A stretch of DNA of 64,000 nucleotides from Streptomyces viridochromogenes (GTDB lineage: Bacteria; Actinomycetota; Actinomycetes; Streptomycetales; Streptomycetaceae), in assembly GCF_001270495.1 (NCBI RefSeq), contig NZ_LGUR01000162.1:1-64000 (forward strand). The letters are read 5' to 3'. The notes below the pieces were generated by a model, which was not told the DNA's origin, did not search any database, and saw only the letters and a program-made list of their open reading frames with translations. The number at the start of each line of letters is the position of its first letter. Position 1 is the stretch's first letter. A program made the position numbers and the translations under genes. Below are positions 9,046 to 17,160 of the stretch, in pieces.

Positions 9046-9942
9046 CTCGTAAGCACGGGCGTTGCGCACGAACAGCTCGTGCAGATCGCGGACCGCCCGG
9101 GGGACCGAGCCGGAGTGCCGGCGCTGGAGCACCAGCAGCACATCGGTCTCGTCCCCCGCGAGCGGCCGTACGGTGATCGCGCCCCGCCGTTCCAGAGGGT
9201 CACCGAGGACACTGAAGTCGGGCAGCACCGTCGCCCCCAGGCCCTCGGCGACCATCAGCTTGCCCATCTCGGCGCCGTCGGTGGAGTACGAGAACGACGG
9301 CGTACGGCCGTCGAGCAGCCGGTGCAGGAAGCGGTGCATGACATAGCCGGACCGCATCACCACCAGCGGCTCGGCCAGGAGGCTCTCCGCGTCCACCGCC
9401 TCCAGCGCCGCCAGCGGACTGTCCGGACGCACACACACCACCGGCCGGCCGCGCAGCAGCTCGGTGGTCTCGAAGCCGGGCGGCAGGTCGTCGCCCCCGA
9501 GGTAGTTCACCAGCCCCAGGTCGAACGCCCCCTCCAGCAGCCCGCGCTGGATCTCGGCCTGCTGCGCCCCGGCCAACTCGACCTGGGTGAGCGGGTGCGA
9601 GGCCCGGAACTCCCGCACCGTCGGGATGACCAGCGGGACAGTGGCCGTGTTGACCGTGCCGAGCCGGACCATGCGGCTGATGCGGTGCTGGTCCCCGGCC
9701 GCCCCGCGCAGCCGGTCGACCGCGTCCAGCACACTCATGATGTGCGGCAGCAGCTCCCGCCCCTCGTCGCTGATCTTCGCCCCGGACCGCTTGCGCTCCA
9801 GCAGGTCCACGCCGAGTTCCCGCTCCAGATTGCGCACCGTCTCGCTGAGCGCCGGCTGGGACAGATGGAGTTCCTCGGCGGCGCGCCGCAGCGACCCCAG
9901 GCGTGTGACGGCGGCGATGTATTCCAGCTGTTCGATACGCAC
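9037..9942 (-). CDS. LysR-family transcriptional regulator of the sulfone/sulfonate operon
   Basis: This 301-aa protein begins MRIEQLEYIAAVTRLGSLRRAAEELHLSQPALSETVRNLE, a standard LysR winged helix-turn-helix, followed by an effector-binding domain. GTG 9942 is chosen because it gives the canonical N-terminus; upstream starts would add about 26 unlike residues. No good Shine-Dalgarno is visible. It is divergent from the sfnG operon and separated from it by leader peptide 3, so it most likely controls that operon, in the way CysB, Cbl and SsuR regulate sulfonate genes. The co-inducer is unknown. Confidence 0.9.
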   Translation of the reverse strand: MRIEQLEYIAAVTRLGSLRRAAEELHLSQPALSETVRNLERELGVDLLERKRSGAKISDEGRELLPHIMSVLDAVDRLRGAAGDQHRISRMVRLGTVNTATVPLVIPTVREFRASHPLTQVELAGAQQAEIQRGLLEGAFDLGLVNYLGGDDLPPGFETTELLRGRPVVCVRPDSPLAALEAVDAESLLAEPLVVMRSGYVMHRFLHRLLDGRTPSFSYSTDGAEMGKLMVAEGLGATVLPDFSVLGDPLERRGAITVRPLAGDETDVLLVLQRRHSGSVPRAVRDLHELFVRNARAYEAP

Positions 9943-10042
9943 GACAGGTGCGTGCCGCCGGCCGCGCGCCGCGTTCAAGGGAAATCCTGTCACAACCTCG
10001 TGAATACCGACTCTCAGCATGTGGAATCACGTCCGGGCATTC

Positions 10043-10072
10043 TTGACCGGCCGGACTCCCCGCTGCTTTGAT
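10043..10072 (+). promoter_or_regulatory. Candidate promoter for leader 3 and the sfnG operon
   Basis: TTGACC (10043-10048), 18 bp, then TTTGAT (10067-10072), followed after 7 nt by the leader ATG at 10080. This geometry predicts transcription starting at or next to the ATG, i.e. leaderless translation of the leader peptide. Confidence 0.5.
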
Positions 10073-10079
10073 CGATGGC

Positions 10080-10160
10080 ATGAAGCGACCGGATCTCACG
10101 CAGCGACGCCACGTCGACCTCGCGCGTGTCTCCAGCTCCTGCTGTCGCTGTCGGGTCTGA
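10080..10160 (+). CDS. Cys-containing leader peptide 3 (26 aa)
   Basis: A 26-codon frame from ATG 10080 to TGA 10158-10160 contains LTQRRHVDLARVSSSCCRCRV. Its final residues include three Cys codons (TGC TGT CGC TGT), the richest of the five leader peptides here. It shares the R-R-H-[IV]-D-x-x-R-V core. It precedes sfnG by 225 nt, within which two perfect hairpins and a 13-nt triple repeat occur. Ribosome stalling on the Cys codons when cysteine is scarce could change folding of this leader (inference). Confidence 0.8.
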   Translation: MKRPDLTQRRHVDLARVSSSCCRCRV

Positions 10161-10178
10161 GCGCACGAGCTCGGCCTC

Positions 10179-10193
10179 CGAGGGAAACCCTCG
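10179..10193 (+). promoter_or_regulatory. Hairpin just after leader peptide 3
   Basis: CGAGGG-AAA-CCCTCG forms a perfect 6-bp stem with a 3-nt loop 18 nt after the leader stop codon, within reach of a ribosome stalled or terminating on the leader. Confidence 0.4.
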
Positions 10194-10242
10194 CACTCAC
10201 GCCGCTCTCTCTTCGCGCATTTCACCGCCGGCCGAATTCCGT

Positions 10243-10281
10243 CGTGATTTCGGCCCGTGGTTTCGGCTCGTGATTTCCGCT
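10243..10281 (+). repeat. Triple 13-nt tandem repeat in the sfnG leader
   Basis: Three back-to-back units with period 13: CGTGATTTCGGCC, CGTGGTTTCGGCT and CGTGATTTCCGCT. They lie between leader peptide 3 and sfnG and are locally less GC-rich than their surroundings. A protein or RNA binding role is possible; no function is known to me. Confidence 0.6.
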
Positions 10282-10341
10282 TTCCCAGGGACGGCGTTCC
10301 CGCACGCCTGAATCCCGGTCACCGAACACGTTTCCCTGTCA

Positions 10342-10365
10342 CGCACGCGCCCCGTTTCGCGTGCG
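10342..10365 (+). promoter_or_regulatory. Hairpin next to the sfnG ribosome site
   Basis: CGCACGCG and CGCGTGCG form a perfect 8-bp stem around an 8-nt loop, ending about 10 nt before the AGGAG site of sfnG. Its position would allow it to control ribosome access or act as an anti-structure in attenuation. Confidence 0.4.
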
Positions 10366-10385
10366 CAGTCATGCCAGGAGTTCCC

Positions 10386-11516
10386 ATGCCCGTACCGCCC
10401 GGATCCGACCCCGTCCGCTTCGCCTACTGGGTGCCGAACGTCAGCGGCGGCCTGGTCACCAGCACCATCGAGCAGCGCACCGACTGGGGCTACGACTACA
10501 ACCGCGAACTGGCCGTCCTCGCCGAGAGCAACGGCTTCGACTACGCCCTCAGCCAGGTCCGCTACATGGCCAGCTACGGCGCCGAGTTCCAGCACGAGTC
10601 GACCAGCTTCAGCCTCGCCCTGCTCCTCGCCACCCAGCGGCTCAAGGTCATCGCCGCCGTCCATCCGGGCCTGTGGCACCCCGGCGTCCTCGCCAAGCTC
10701 GGCGCCACCGCCGACCACCTCTCGAACGGCCGCTTCGCCGTCAACGTCGTCAGCGGCTGGTTCAAAGGAGAGTTCACCGCCCTCGGCGAGCCGTGGCTGG
10801 AGCACGACGAGCGCTACCGCCGCTCGGAGGAGTTCATCACCGCCCTGCGCAAGATCTGGACCGAGGACCACACCGAACTCGCCGGTGACTTCTACCGGTT
10901 GCGTGACTTCTCCCTCAAGCCCAAGCCGCTCAACACCGTCGAGCGCCCGCACCCGGAGATCTTCCAGGGCGGCAACTCCACCGCCGCCCGCGCCATGGCC
11001 GGCCGGGTCTCCGACTGGTACTTCAGCAACGGCAAGGACTTCGACGGCGTCACCGAGCAGATCAACGACGTCCGCGCCGCCGCCGCCCAAGTGGGCCGTA
11101 CGGCACCGAAGTTCGGCCTCAACGGCTTCCTCATCGCCCGCGACACCGAGGCCGAGGCCCGCGACACACTGCGCGAGATCGTCTCCAAGGCCAACACCGA
11201 GGCCGTCCACGGCTTCCGCGACGCCGTCCAGCAGGCCGGTCCGTCCACCGCCGACGGCAAGGGCATGTGGCAGGACTCCGGCTTCGAGGACCTCGTCCAG
11301 TACAACGACGGCTTCCGCACGGGCCTGATCGGCACGCCCGAGCAGATCGCCGAGCGGATCGTCGCCTACAAGCGGCTCGGCGTCGACCTCTTCCTCCTCG
11401 GCTTCCTGCACTACCTGGAGGAGGTCGAGTACTTCGGCAAGCGGGTGCTGCCCCTCGTACGCGAACTGGAGGCCCAGGAGGCCGAGTCGGAGCCCGTCGC
11501 CGCCGCCCACGCCTGA
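10386..11516 (+). CDS. sfnG: Dimethylsulfone monooxygenase, FMNH2-dependent (SfnG family)
   Basis: This 376-aa LLM-class flavin monooxygenase starts MPVPPGSDPVRFAYWVPNVS and contains SGGLVTSTIEQRTDWGYDYN and FDYALSQVRYMASYGAEFQH, the hallmark N-terminal region of SfnG. ATG 10386 is preferred over ATG 10371 because AGGAG sits 6 nt before it. SfnG converts dimethylsulfone to methanesulfinate using FMNH2 and O2. It heads an operon with an FMN reductase and enzymes for the next oxidation steps, which supports the call. The enzyme is cytoplasmic. Expression is probably under the LysR regulator and leader peptide 3. Confidence 0.88.
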   Translation: MPVPPGSDPVRFAYWVPNVSGGLVTSTIEQRTDWGYDYNRELAVLAESNGFDYALSQVRYMASYGAEFQHESTSFSLALLLATQRLKVIAAVHPGLWHPGVLAKLGATADHLSNGRFAVNVVSGWFKGEFTALGEPWLEHDERYRRSEEFITALRKIWTEDHTELAGDFYRLRDFSLKPKPLNTVERPHPEIFQGGNSTAARAMAGRVSDWYFSNGKDFDGVTEQINDVRAAAAQVGRTAPKFGLNGFLIARDTEAEARDTLREIVSKANTEAVHGFRDAVQQAGPSTADGKGMWQDSGFEDLVQYNDGFRTGLIGTPEQIAERIVAYKRLGVDLFLLGFLHYLEEVEYFGKRVLPLVRELEAQEAESEPVAAAHA

Positions 11517-11552
11517 CCGCCACCCACACCCACAGCTGACAAGGGGATCCCC

Positions 11553-12770
11553 ATGAGCACCGCCGCACCGGCCGACTTCAAGACCGCCCCCGCCCCGAAG
11601 GACGCCGAGGGCTGGCTCGCCCGCGCCGCCGAGGTCGCCGCCGTCCTCGCCACCGACGCCGCCGCCCGCGACAAGGCGGCCGCCACCCCGTACGCCGAGG
11701 TCCAACTGCTGAAGGACTCCGGCCTCGTCACCCTCCTCGGCCCCGTCGAGCACGGCGGCGCGGGCCAGGACTGGCCCACCGCCTACCGCGTGGTCCGCGA
11801 GGTCGCCAAGGCCGACGGCTCCATCGGCCAGCTGCTCGGCTACCACTACCTGTGGAACTGGGCCGCCCGACTGGTCGGCACCCGCGAACAGTGGGAGCAG
11901 GTCGAGGCCGAGGCCGCCCGCAACCGGTGGTTCTTCGGCGGCGCGGTCAACCCGCGGGACGAGGACGTGGTGGTGAGGGACGAGGGCGACACCCTCACCT
12001 TCACCGGCCGCAAGACCTTCTCCACCGGCAGCAAGGTCTCCGACGTCACCGTGCTCGAAGGCGTCCTGGAGGGCACCGACGACCACGTCTTCGCCATCGT
12101 CCCGTCCGACAGCGAGGGCCTGACCTTCCACGACGACTGGGACAACATCGGCCAGCGCCTGACCGAGAGCGGCGGCGTCACCCTCGACGCCGTACGCGTG
12201 CCCTGGTCGGCCGCGGCGGGATACGTGGACAAGCAGTTCCGGCCGCGCATCTACAACACCCTCAATGTGCCGACCATCCAGCTCGTCTTCGTCAACTTCT
12301 ACCTCGGCATCGCCGCCGGCGGCCTGGAGACCGCCGCCACCTACACCCGGACCAAGTCCCGTGCCTGGCTGCACGGCGGTCACGAGCACGCCGTCGACGA
12401 GCCGTACGTCATCGACACCTATGGCGACCTCACCGCCAAGCTGTGGGCCGCCGAGGCACTCGCCGACGCCGTGGCCGCCGAGGGCCAGAAGCTGCACGAC
12501 GACCCGGACGCGGTCACCGAGCAGGCCCGCGGCGAGTTCGAGGTGCGGGTGGCCGCGGTGAAGGCCCGCGCCACCGACGTGGCCCTGGAGGTCACCAACC
12601 GGATCTTCGAGGTGACCGGCGCCCGCGCCACCGCCTCCACCGAGGGCCTCGACCGCTTCTGGCGCAACGTCCGCACCCACACCCTCCACGACCCGGTCGC
12701 CTACAAGCGCCGCGAGGTCGGCCGCCACGTCCTCACCGGCGAACTGCCGCAGCCCACCTGGTACTCCTGA
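11553..12770 (+). CDS. DszC/MsuC-like flavin-dependent monooxygenase (acyl-CoA dehydrogenase fold)
   Basis: This 405-aa protein has the acyl-CoA dehydrogenase fold but belongs to the reduced-flavin oxygenase branch (DszC, SfnC, MsuC). Features include GGAVNPRDEDVVVRDEGDTLTF near residue 130, GRKTFSTGSK, and the C-terminal LDRFWRNVRTHTLHDP motif that replaces the dehydrogenase base. MsuC oxidises methanesulfinate to methanesulfonate, the step needed between SfnG and SsuD/MsuD. Its place directly after sfnG fits that role (inference). Dibenzothiophene-type or other organosulfur substrates remain possible. Confidence 0.82.
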   Translation: MSTAAPADFKTAPAPKDAEGWLARAAEVAAVLATDAAARDKAAATPYAEVQLLKDSGLVTLLGPVEHGGAGQDWPTAYRVVREVAKADGSIGQLLGYHYLWNWAARLVGTREQWEQVEAEAARNRWFFGGAVNPRDEDVVVRDEGDTLTFTGRKTFSTGSKVSDVTVLEGVLEGTDDHVFAIVPSDSEGLTFHDDWDNIGQRLTESGGVTLDAVRVPWSAAAGYVDKQFRPRIYNTLNVPTIQLVFVNFYLGIAAGGLETAATYTRTKSRAWLHGGHEHAVDEPYVIDTYGDLTAKLWAAEALADAVAAEGQKLHDDPDAVTEQARGEFEVRVAAVKARATDVALEVTNRIFEVTGARATASTEGLDRFWRNVRTHTLHDPVAYKRREVGRHVLTGELPQPTWYS

Positions 12771-12785
12771 AAGGTCGGTCCTCCC

Positions 12786-13343
12786 ATGGCCACCATCCTC
12801 TCCGTCTCCGGCAGCCCCTCCGCCGGCTCCCGCACCGCGCGGCTGCTGCGCCACCTGGACGACCGGCTCGCGGCCCAGGGCCACGAGGTGATCCCGCTCG
12901 ACGTCCGCACCCTCCCGCCCGAGGCCCTGCTGCACGCCGACTTCCGGCACCCGGCGATCGTCGAGGCCACCGCCCTGGTCGAGCGCGCGGACGGCATCGT
13001 CATCGGCACCCCCGTCTACAAGGCCGCCTACTCCGGCCTGCTGAAGTCGCTGCTCGACCTGCTCCCGCAGTACGCCCTCGCGGGCAAGACCGTCCTCCCG
13101 CTGGCCACCGGCGGCACCACCGCCCACGTCCTGGCCATCGACTACGCCCTGCGCCCCGTCCTCAACTCCATGGGTCCCGCCCACATCACCCCGGGCTGGT
13201 TCACCCTCGACAAGGACATCGCCGTGGGCGACGACGGCACCCTGACCGTCGCGCCCGGCACCGCCGAGGCCCTGGCCCAGGTCACCGACCAGTTCTCGCT
13301 CGCCCTCGGTGGCCGCCCGACCCTGCTGGCGGCCACCGGATGA
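12786..13343 (+). CDS. NAD(P)H-dependent FMN reductase (SsuE/MsuE family)
   Basis: This 185-aa flavodoxin-fold protein has the FMN phosphate-binding loop SGSPSAGSRT at its N-terminus and GTPVYKAAYSGLLKSLLDLLP in the middle, as in SsuE and MsuE. It would supply FMNH2 to the two-component monooxygenases of this operon (sfnG, the DszC-like enzymes and ssuD). Its stop overlaps the next start (ATGA at 13340). The start follows an AAAGG-type site 15 nt after the previous gene. Confidence 0.92.
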   Translation: MATILSVSGSPSAGSRTARLLRHLDDRLAAQGHEVIPLDVRTLPPEALLHADFRHPAIVEATALVERADGIVIGTPVYKAAYSGLLKSLLDLLPQYALAGKTVLPLATGGTTAHVLAIDYALRPVLNSMGPAHITPGWFTLDKDIAVGDDGTLTVAPGTAEALAQVTDQFSLALGGRPTLLAATG

Positions 13344-14536
13344 CCGCCGCGCACGTCCTCGCCGGCGACGCCGAGGCCCTCGGCGTCGCCGCCGAACTGG
13401 CCGCGGACTTCCGCAAGGACGCCGCCGAGCGGGACGCCCGGCGCCGGCTGCCGCACGCGGAGCTGGAGCGGCTGTCCGCCTCCGGGCTCCTCGGGGTGAC
13501 GGTGCCCGCGCGGTTCGGCGGCGCGGACGTCCGCACGGAGACACTCGCCGAGATCTTCCGGCTGCTGGCCTCGGCCGACGCCAGCCTCGCCCAGATCCCG
13601 CAGAGCCACTTCGTGTACGTCAACGTGCTGCGCCGGCAGGGGACGCGGGAGCAGCAGGAGTTCTTCTTCGGTGAGGTCCTGGCGGGGAAGCGGTTCGGCA
13701 ACGCCCAGTCGGAGGCGGGCACGAGCCATGTGCAGGACATCCGGACGCGGCTCAGGCGGCGCCCGGACGGGTCGTACGCTCTCGACGGCGTCAAGCACTA
13801 CTCCACCGGCGCCCTGTTCGCCGACTGGATCCCCGTCCTCGCCCGCGCCGACGACGACAACCTGCACGTGGCGTACGTACCGCGGGACGCGCCCGGTCTC
13901 ACGGTCGTGGACGACTGGGACGGCATGGGGCAGCGCACCACCGCCAGCGGAACCGTCCGCCTGGAGTCGGTACCCGTGCCCGCCGACCGGGTGGTGCCGC
14001 ACCACCTCACCTTCCAGGGGCCCCAACTCCACGGCGCCGTCGCCCAGTTGCTGCACGCCGCCATCGACGCGGGGATCGCCTCCGGCGCCCTGGCCGAGGC
14101 GGTGGAGTTCGTCCGCACCAAGAGCCGTCCCTGGTTCGAGAGCGTCGACGACGGACACGCAGCCGCCGCCGAGGACCCCCTGCTGATCCAGCGGTTCGGC
14201 GAACTGGCGATCCGGGTCCGGGCCGCCGACGCGCTGCTCGCCACCGCGGCGCGCTCCGTGGACGCGGCCCGCGCCGAGCTGACCGACGACTCGGCCGCCG
14301 AGTCCTCGATCGCGGTGGCCGCCGCCAAGGTGACCGCGGCGGAGGCGGCCGTGGAGGTCGGCAGTGCCCTCTTCGAGGTGGCCGGCACCCGGTCGGCGCT
14401 CGACTCCCTGGGCCTGCACCGCCACTGGCGCGACGCCCGCACCCACACCCTGCACGACCCGACGCGCTGGAAGGTCCAGCACATCGGCCGCCACGTGCTG
14501 AACGGCACCAGGCCGCCCCGGCACGGACTGCTGTGA
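13340..14536 (+). CDS. SfnB-family sulfur acquisition oxidoreductase
   Basis: This 398-aa acyl-CoA-dehydrogenase-like flavoprotein contains IPQSHFVYVNVLRRQGTREQ and GKRFGNAQSEAGTSHVQDI, characteristic of the SfnB sulfur acquisition family. It ends with the LHRHWRDARTHTLHDPTRWK tail. ATG 13340 overlaps the FMN reductase stop. Members occur in sulfonate and sulfone operons of Pseudomonas and actinobacteria, but their exact reaction is not well defined. Here it probably oxidises an organosulfur intermediate with FMNH2 from the preceding gene (inference). Confidence 0.85.
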   Translation: MTAAHVLAGDAEALGVAAELAADFRKDAAERDARRRLPHAELERLSASGLLGVTVPARFGGADVRTETLAEIFRLLASADASLAQIPQSHFVYVNVLRRQGTREQQEFFFGEVLAGKRFGNAQSEAGTSHVQDIRTRLRRRPDGSYALDGVKHYSTGALFADWIPVLARADDDNLHVAYVPRDAPGLTVVDDWDGMGQRTTASGTVRLESVPVPADRVVPHHLTFQGPQLHGAVAQLLHAAIDAGIASGALAEAVEFVRTKSRPWFESVDDGHAAAAEDPLLIQRFGELAIRVRAADALLATAARSVDAARAELTDDSAAESSIAVAAAKVTAAEAAVEVGSALFEVAGTRSALDSLGLHRHWRDARTHTLHDPTRWKVQHIGRHVLNGTRPPRHGLL

Positions 14537-14576
14537 AGCCCCGTCCGACGCCCCCCGTTTCTGATCGGAGACCGAC

Positions 14577-15755
14577 GTGTCCCTCACGTTCCACTGGTTC
14601 CTGCCCACCAACGGCGACAGCCGCCACGTCGTCGGCGGCGGACACGGCACCCCCGCCACCGTGTCCGGCCGTGACCGGCCACCGACGGTCGCCTACCTCA
14701 GCCAGATCGCCCGCGCGGCCGAGGATCTGGGGTTCGTCGGCGCGCTCACCCCGACCGGCGCCTGGTGCGAGGACGCCTGGCTGACGACCGCGATGGTCAG
14801 CCAGAACACCGAGCGGCTGAAGTTCCTGGTCGCCTTCCGGCCCGGCTTCGTCTCGCCCACCCTCGCCGCGCAGATGGCGTCCACCTTCCAGCGCCAGAGC
14901 GGCGGACGGCTCCTGCTGAACGTGGTGACGGGCGGGGAGAGCCACGAGCAGCGCGCCTACGGCGACTTCCTCGACAAGGACGACCGGTATCGCCGTACCG
15001 GTGAATTCCTGCAGATCGTACGGGGGTTGTGGGAGGGCAAGACCGTCGACCTGGTCGGCGAGCACCTCCAGGTCGAGGACGCGAAGCTGGCCCGCGTGCC
15101 CGACCCGGTCCCGGAGGTGTACTTCGGCGGCTCGTCACCCATCGCCGGGGAGATCGCCGCCCGGCACGTCGACGTCTATCTCACATGGGGCGAGCCGCCG
15201 GCCGCCGTCGCCGAGAAGATCGCCTGGATCCGGGCGCTGGCGGAGAAGGAGGGCCGGAGCGTCCGTTTCGGCATCCGTCTGCACGTCATCACCCGGGACA
15301 CGAGTGAGGAGGCTTGGGCGGAGGCCCGGCGGCTGCTGGCCGGCTTCGACACGGAGACCGTACGGGCCGTGCAGGCCGGGCTCGCGCGCAGCGAGTCCGA
15401 GGGGCAGCAGCGCATGCTCGCCCTGCACGGCGGCAGCAGCGACGAGCTGGAGATCCACCCGAACCTGTGGGCCGGCATCGGCCTCGTCCGCGGTGGCGCG
15501 GGCACGGCGCTGGTCGGCAGTCACGAAGAGGTCGCCGAGCGGATCGCCGAGTACCACCGGCTGGGCATCGACGAGTTCGTGCTGTCGGGCTACCCGCACC
15601 TGGAGGAGGCGTACTGGTTCGGTGAGGGCGTGCTGCCGCGGCTGGAGGCGCAAGGGCTGTGGAACCACCCGTTCCGCAGCGCGGCGGCCGCACGGTCCGA
15701 GGCTCAGGTGCCCTTCGTGGAGCGGGAATCGGCCAAGGCGACGCATATTCCCTAG
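14577..15755 (+). CDS. ssuD: FMNH2-dependent alkanesulfonate monooxygenase
   Basis: This 392-aa LLM-class enzyme begins MSLTFHWFLPTNGDSRHVVG, the SsuD-type N-terminus, and shows FRPGFVSPTLAAQMASTF, NVVTGGESHEQRAYGD and VYFGGSSPIAGEIAARHVDVYLTWGE in the expected order. SsuD/MsuD releases sulfite from alkanesulfonates, including methanesulfonate, yielding the aldehyde. The GTG start at 14577 has a GGAGACC site just upstream. It is the last gene of the sfnG operon. Its TAG stop (15753-15755) lies within the left arm of a CTAG palindrome that marks the next promoter. Confidence 0.9.
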   Translation: MSLTFHWFLPTNGDSRHVVGGGHGTPATVSGRDRPPTVAYLSQIARAAEDLGFVGALTPTGAWCEDAWLTTAMVSQNTERLKFLVAFRPGFVSPTLAAQMASTFQRQSGGRLLLNVVTGGESHEQRAYGDFLDKDDRYRRTGEFLQIVRGLWEGKTVDLVGEHLQVEDAKLARVPDPVPEVYFGGSSPIAGEIAARHVDVYLTWGEPPAAVAEKIAWIRALAEKEGRSVRFGIRLHVITRDTSEEAWAEARRLLAGFDTETVRAVQAGLARSESEGQQRMLALHGGSSDELEIHPNLWAGIGLVRGGAGTALVGSHEEVAERIAEYHRLGIDEFVLSGYPHLEEAYWFGEGVLPRLEAQGLWNHPFRSAAAARSEAQVPFVERESAKATHIP

Positions 15756-15779
15756 ATTTCCTATCGATTTACTAGGGAA
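15748..15779. promoter_or_regulatory. CTAG palindrome, candidate operator
   Basis: TTCCCTAG (15748-15755) and CTAGGGAA (15772-15779) are perfect inverted arms 16 bp apart; an inner TTTCCTAT half-site repeats 9 bp after the first. The site is directly upstream of a -35 TTGACC at 15783. A related direct repeat lies at 899-915 and an inverted one at 17685-17707. It is a candidate target of the nearby Rrf2 regulator. Confidence 0.55.
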
Positions 15780-15782
15780 GTG

Positions 15783-15812
15783 TTGACCCCTCTCGGTCGG
15801 GCGAGTGAGGAT
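15783..15812 (+). promoter_or_regulatory. Candidate promoter of the second DszC-like gene
   Basis: TTGACC (15783-15788), then an 18-bp spacer and GAGGAT (15807-15812). The CTAG palindrome abuts it upstream. A transcript starting near 15819 would have a leader of about 60 nt with an AAGGAAG site before the ATG at 15879. Confidence 0.4.
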
Positions 15813-15878
15813 GACGCTGACCGGGTCGGCCGGGCAGCCCGGGACAGCGTTTCTCTTCTGCCGTGAAGGAAGTCCGCC

Positions 15879-17108
15879 ATGACAAGCGCACCACCGGCCG
15901 ACGAGGCGGCCGAAGCCGGAGCCCGGCCGGTCGACTGGCCGCACACGGCCCGTGAGCTGGCCGACGACCTCGCCACCGACGCGGTCGAGCGCGAGCAGGC
16001 GGGCAAGCCGCCTCTCGACGAGGTCGCGCGGCTGCGCGAGTCGGGGCTGCTCACCCTCCTCGTACCGGCCGCACTCGGCGGAGGGGGCGCGGACTGGCGC
16101 ACCGCCTACACGGTCGTGCGAACAGTCGCCGCGGCCGACGGGGCCATCGGCCATCTGCTCGGCAGCCACTACTTCCTGTCCCACAGCGTCCGGTTCTTCG
16201 CCGGCCCCGACCGCGCCGCACGCGTCGAGCGGGCGTCCGCGGCGGGGGAGTGGTACTGGGGAGGCGGCATCGCCTCGCAGGAACCGCCGCTCATGCTGAC
16301 CCCCACGACGGACGGCTTCCTGCTGGACGGCCACCAGAGGTACGGCTCCGGAGTCGGGGTCGCCGACCGGCTGGTGGTCCGCGCCGCCGTGCCCGGCACC
16401 GGCGAGCCCCTCGCCGTCCTCGTCGACACCGCCCACCCGGGCCTGGTGAGCGGCAACGGCGGCGACACCTTCGGCCAGCGGCTGGCGGCCGCCGGCGGCG
16501 TGGGGTTCGACTCCGTGCCGGTCGCGGCCGACGACGTGCTCGGCTCGCTGTCCGCGGACGACGGTGCCCTGGCACCCTTCACCGGGCTCGCCGTGCCGAC
16601 CGCCAGGCTGGTCTCCGCCCACTGCTGTCTCGGCGCGGCCGAGGGGCTGCTCGGCGAGGTCCGCGAGCACGGCCGGGCGGCGCAGTCCGCCTGGCAGCCG
16701 TTCTCGCCCCAGCCCTGGCCGGGCAGCCCGCCGCAGGATCCGTACGTTCTGACGGCGTACGGCGAACTCGCCGTGGCCGCGCGCGCCGCGTCCGCGCTCG
16801 CCGACCAGGCGGTGGCGGCCCTGACGCGCGGCCTCGGACGGGGCGAGGACCTGGACGACGAGGAGTGCGCGGAGATCGCCGTCCTCGCGAGCGCGGCCGA
16901 GGCGGCCGCCTCCCGGGCCGCGCAGGAGATCAGCACGCATGCCCTGGACGCCGTAGGCGTGCCCGCGGCCTTCGCGCGACACGGCCTGGACCGCTTCTGG
17001 CGCGACACCCGCACGCACACCCTGCGCGAGCCGGTCGCCCACCGACTGCGCGAGGTCGGGGACTACTTCCTCAACGGCGCGCACCCCCCGTTCAGCCTCC
17101 CCGCCTGA
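15879..17108 (+). CDS. Second DszC-like flavin-dependent monooxygenase (acyl-CoA dehydrogenase fold)
   Basis: This 409-aa protein resembles the gene at 11553: LRESGLLTLLVPAALGGGGADWRTAY, a loop GGGIASQEPPLMLTP, and the closing LDRFWRDTRTHTLREPVAHR motif typical of reduced-flavin oxygenases of the DszC group. The start is ATG 15879 with AAGGAAG upstream. It has its own promoter and a CTAG palindrome, so it is probably regulated apart from the sfnG operon. The substrate is unknown but organosulfur is likely from context. It precedes the Rrf2 gene by 52 nt. Confidence 0.82.
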   Translation: MTSAPPADEAAEAGARPVDWPHTARELADDLATDAVEREQAGKPPLDEVARLRESGLLTLLVPAALGGGGADWRTAYTVVRTVAAADGAIGHLLGSHYFLSHSVRFFAGPDRAARVERASAAGEWYWGGGIASQEPPLMLTPTTDGFLLDGHQRYGSGVGVADRLVVRAAVPGTGEPLAVLVDTAHPGLVSGNGGDTFGQRLAAAGGVGFDSVPVAADDVLGSLSADDGALAPFTGLAVPTARLVSAHCCLGAAEGLLGEVREHGRAAQSAWQPFSPQPWPGSPPQDPYVLTAYGELAVAARAASALADQAVAALTRGLGRGEDLDDEECAEIAVLASAAEAAASRAAQEISTHALDAVGVPAAFARHGLDRFWRDTRTHTLREPVAHRLREVGDYFLNGAHPPFSLPA

Positions 17109-17148
17109 CCGAGGGGCGGGCGGGCGCGGAACGGGCACGGCGGTGATG

Positions 17149-17160
17149 GATAATCTCAGC
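17149..17160 (+). promoter_or_regulatory. -10 element giving a leaderless Rrf2 mRNA
   Basis: GATAAT (17149-17154) ends 6 nt before the Rrf2 start codon. That spacing is typical of leaderless transcripts in Streptomyces and supports ATG 17161 over the earlier ATG at 17146, which would lie in the promoter. Confidence 0.55.

Noticed and set aside
15811..15882. A 23-codon frame with a Cys near its end, overlapping the start of the DszC-like gene at 15879
   Set aside because: It lacks the R-x-H-I-D core, and its ATG lies at the predicted -10, so it would not be in the transcript.
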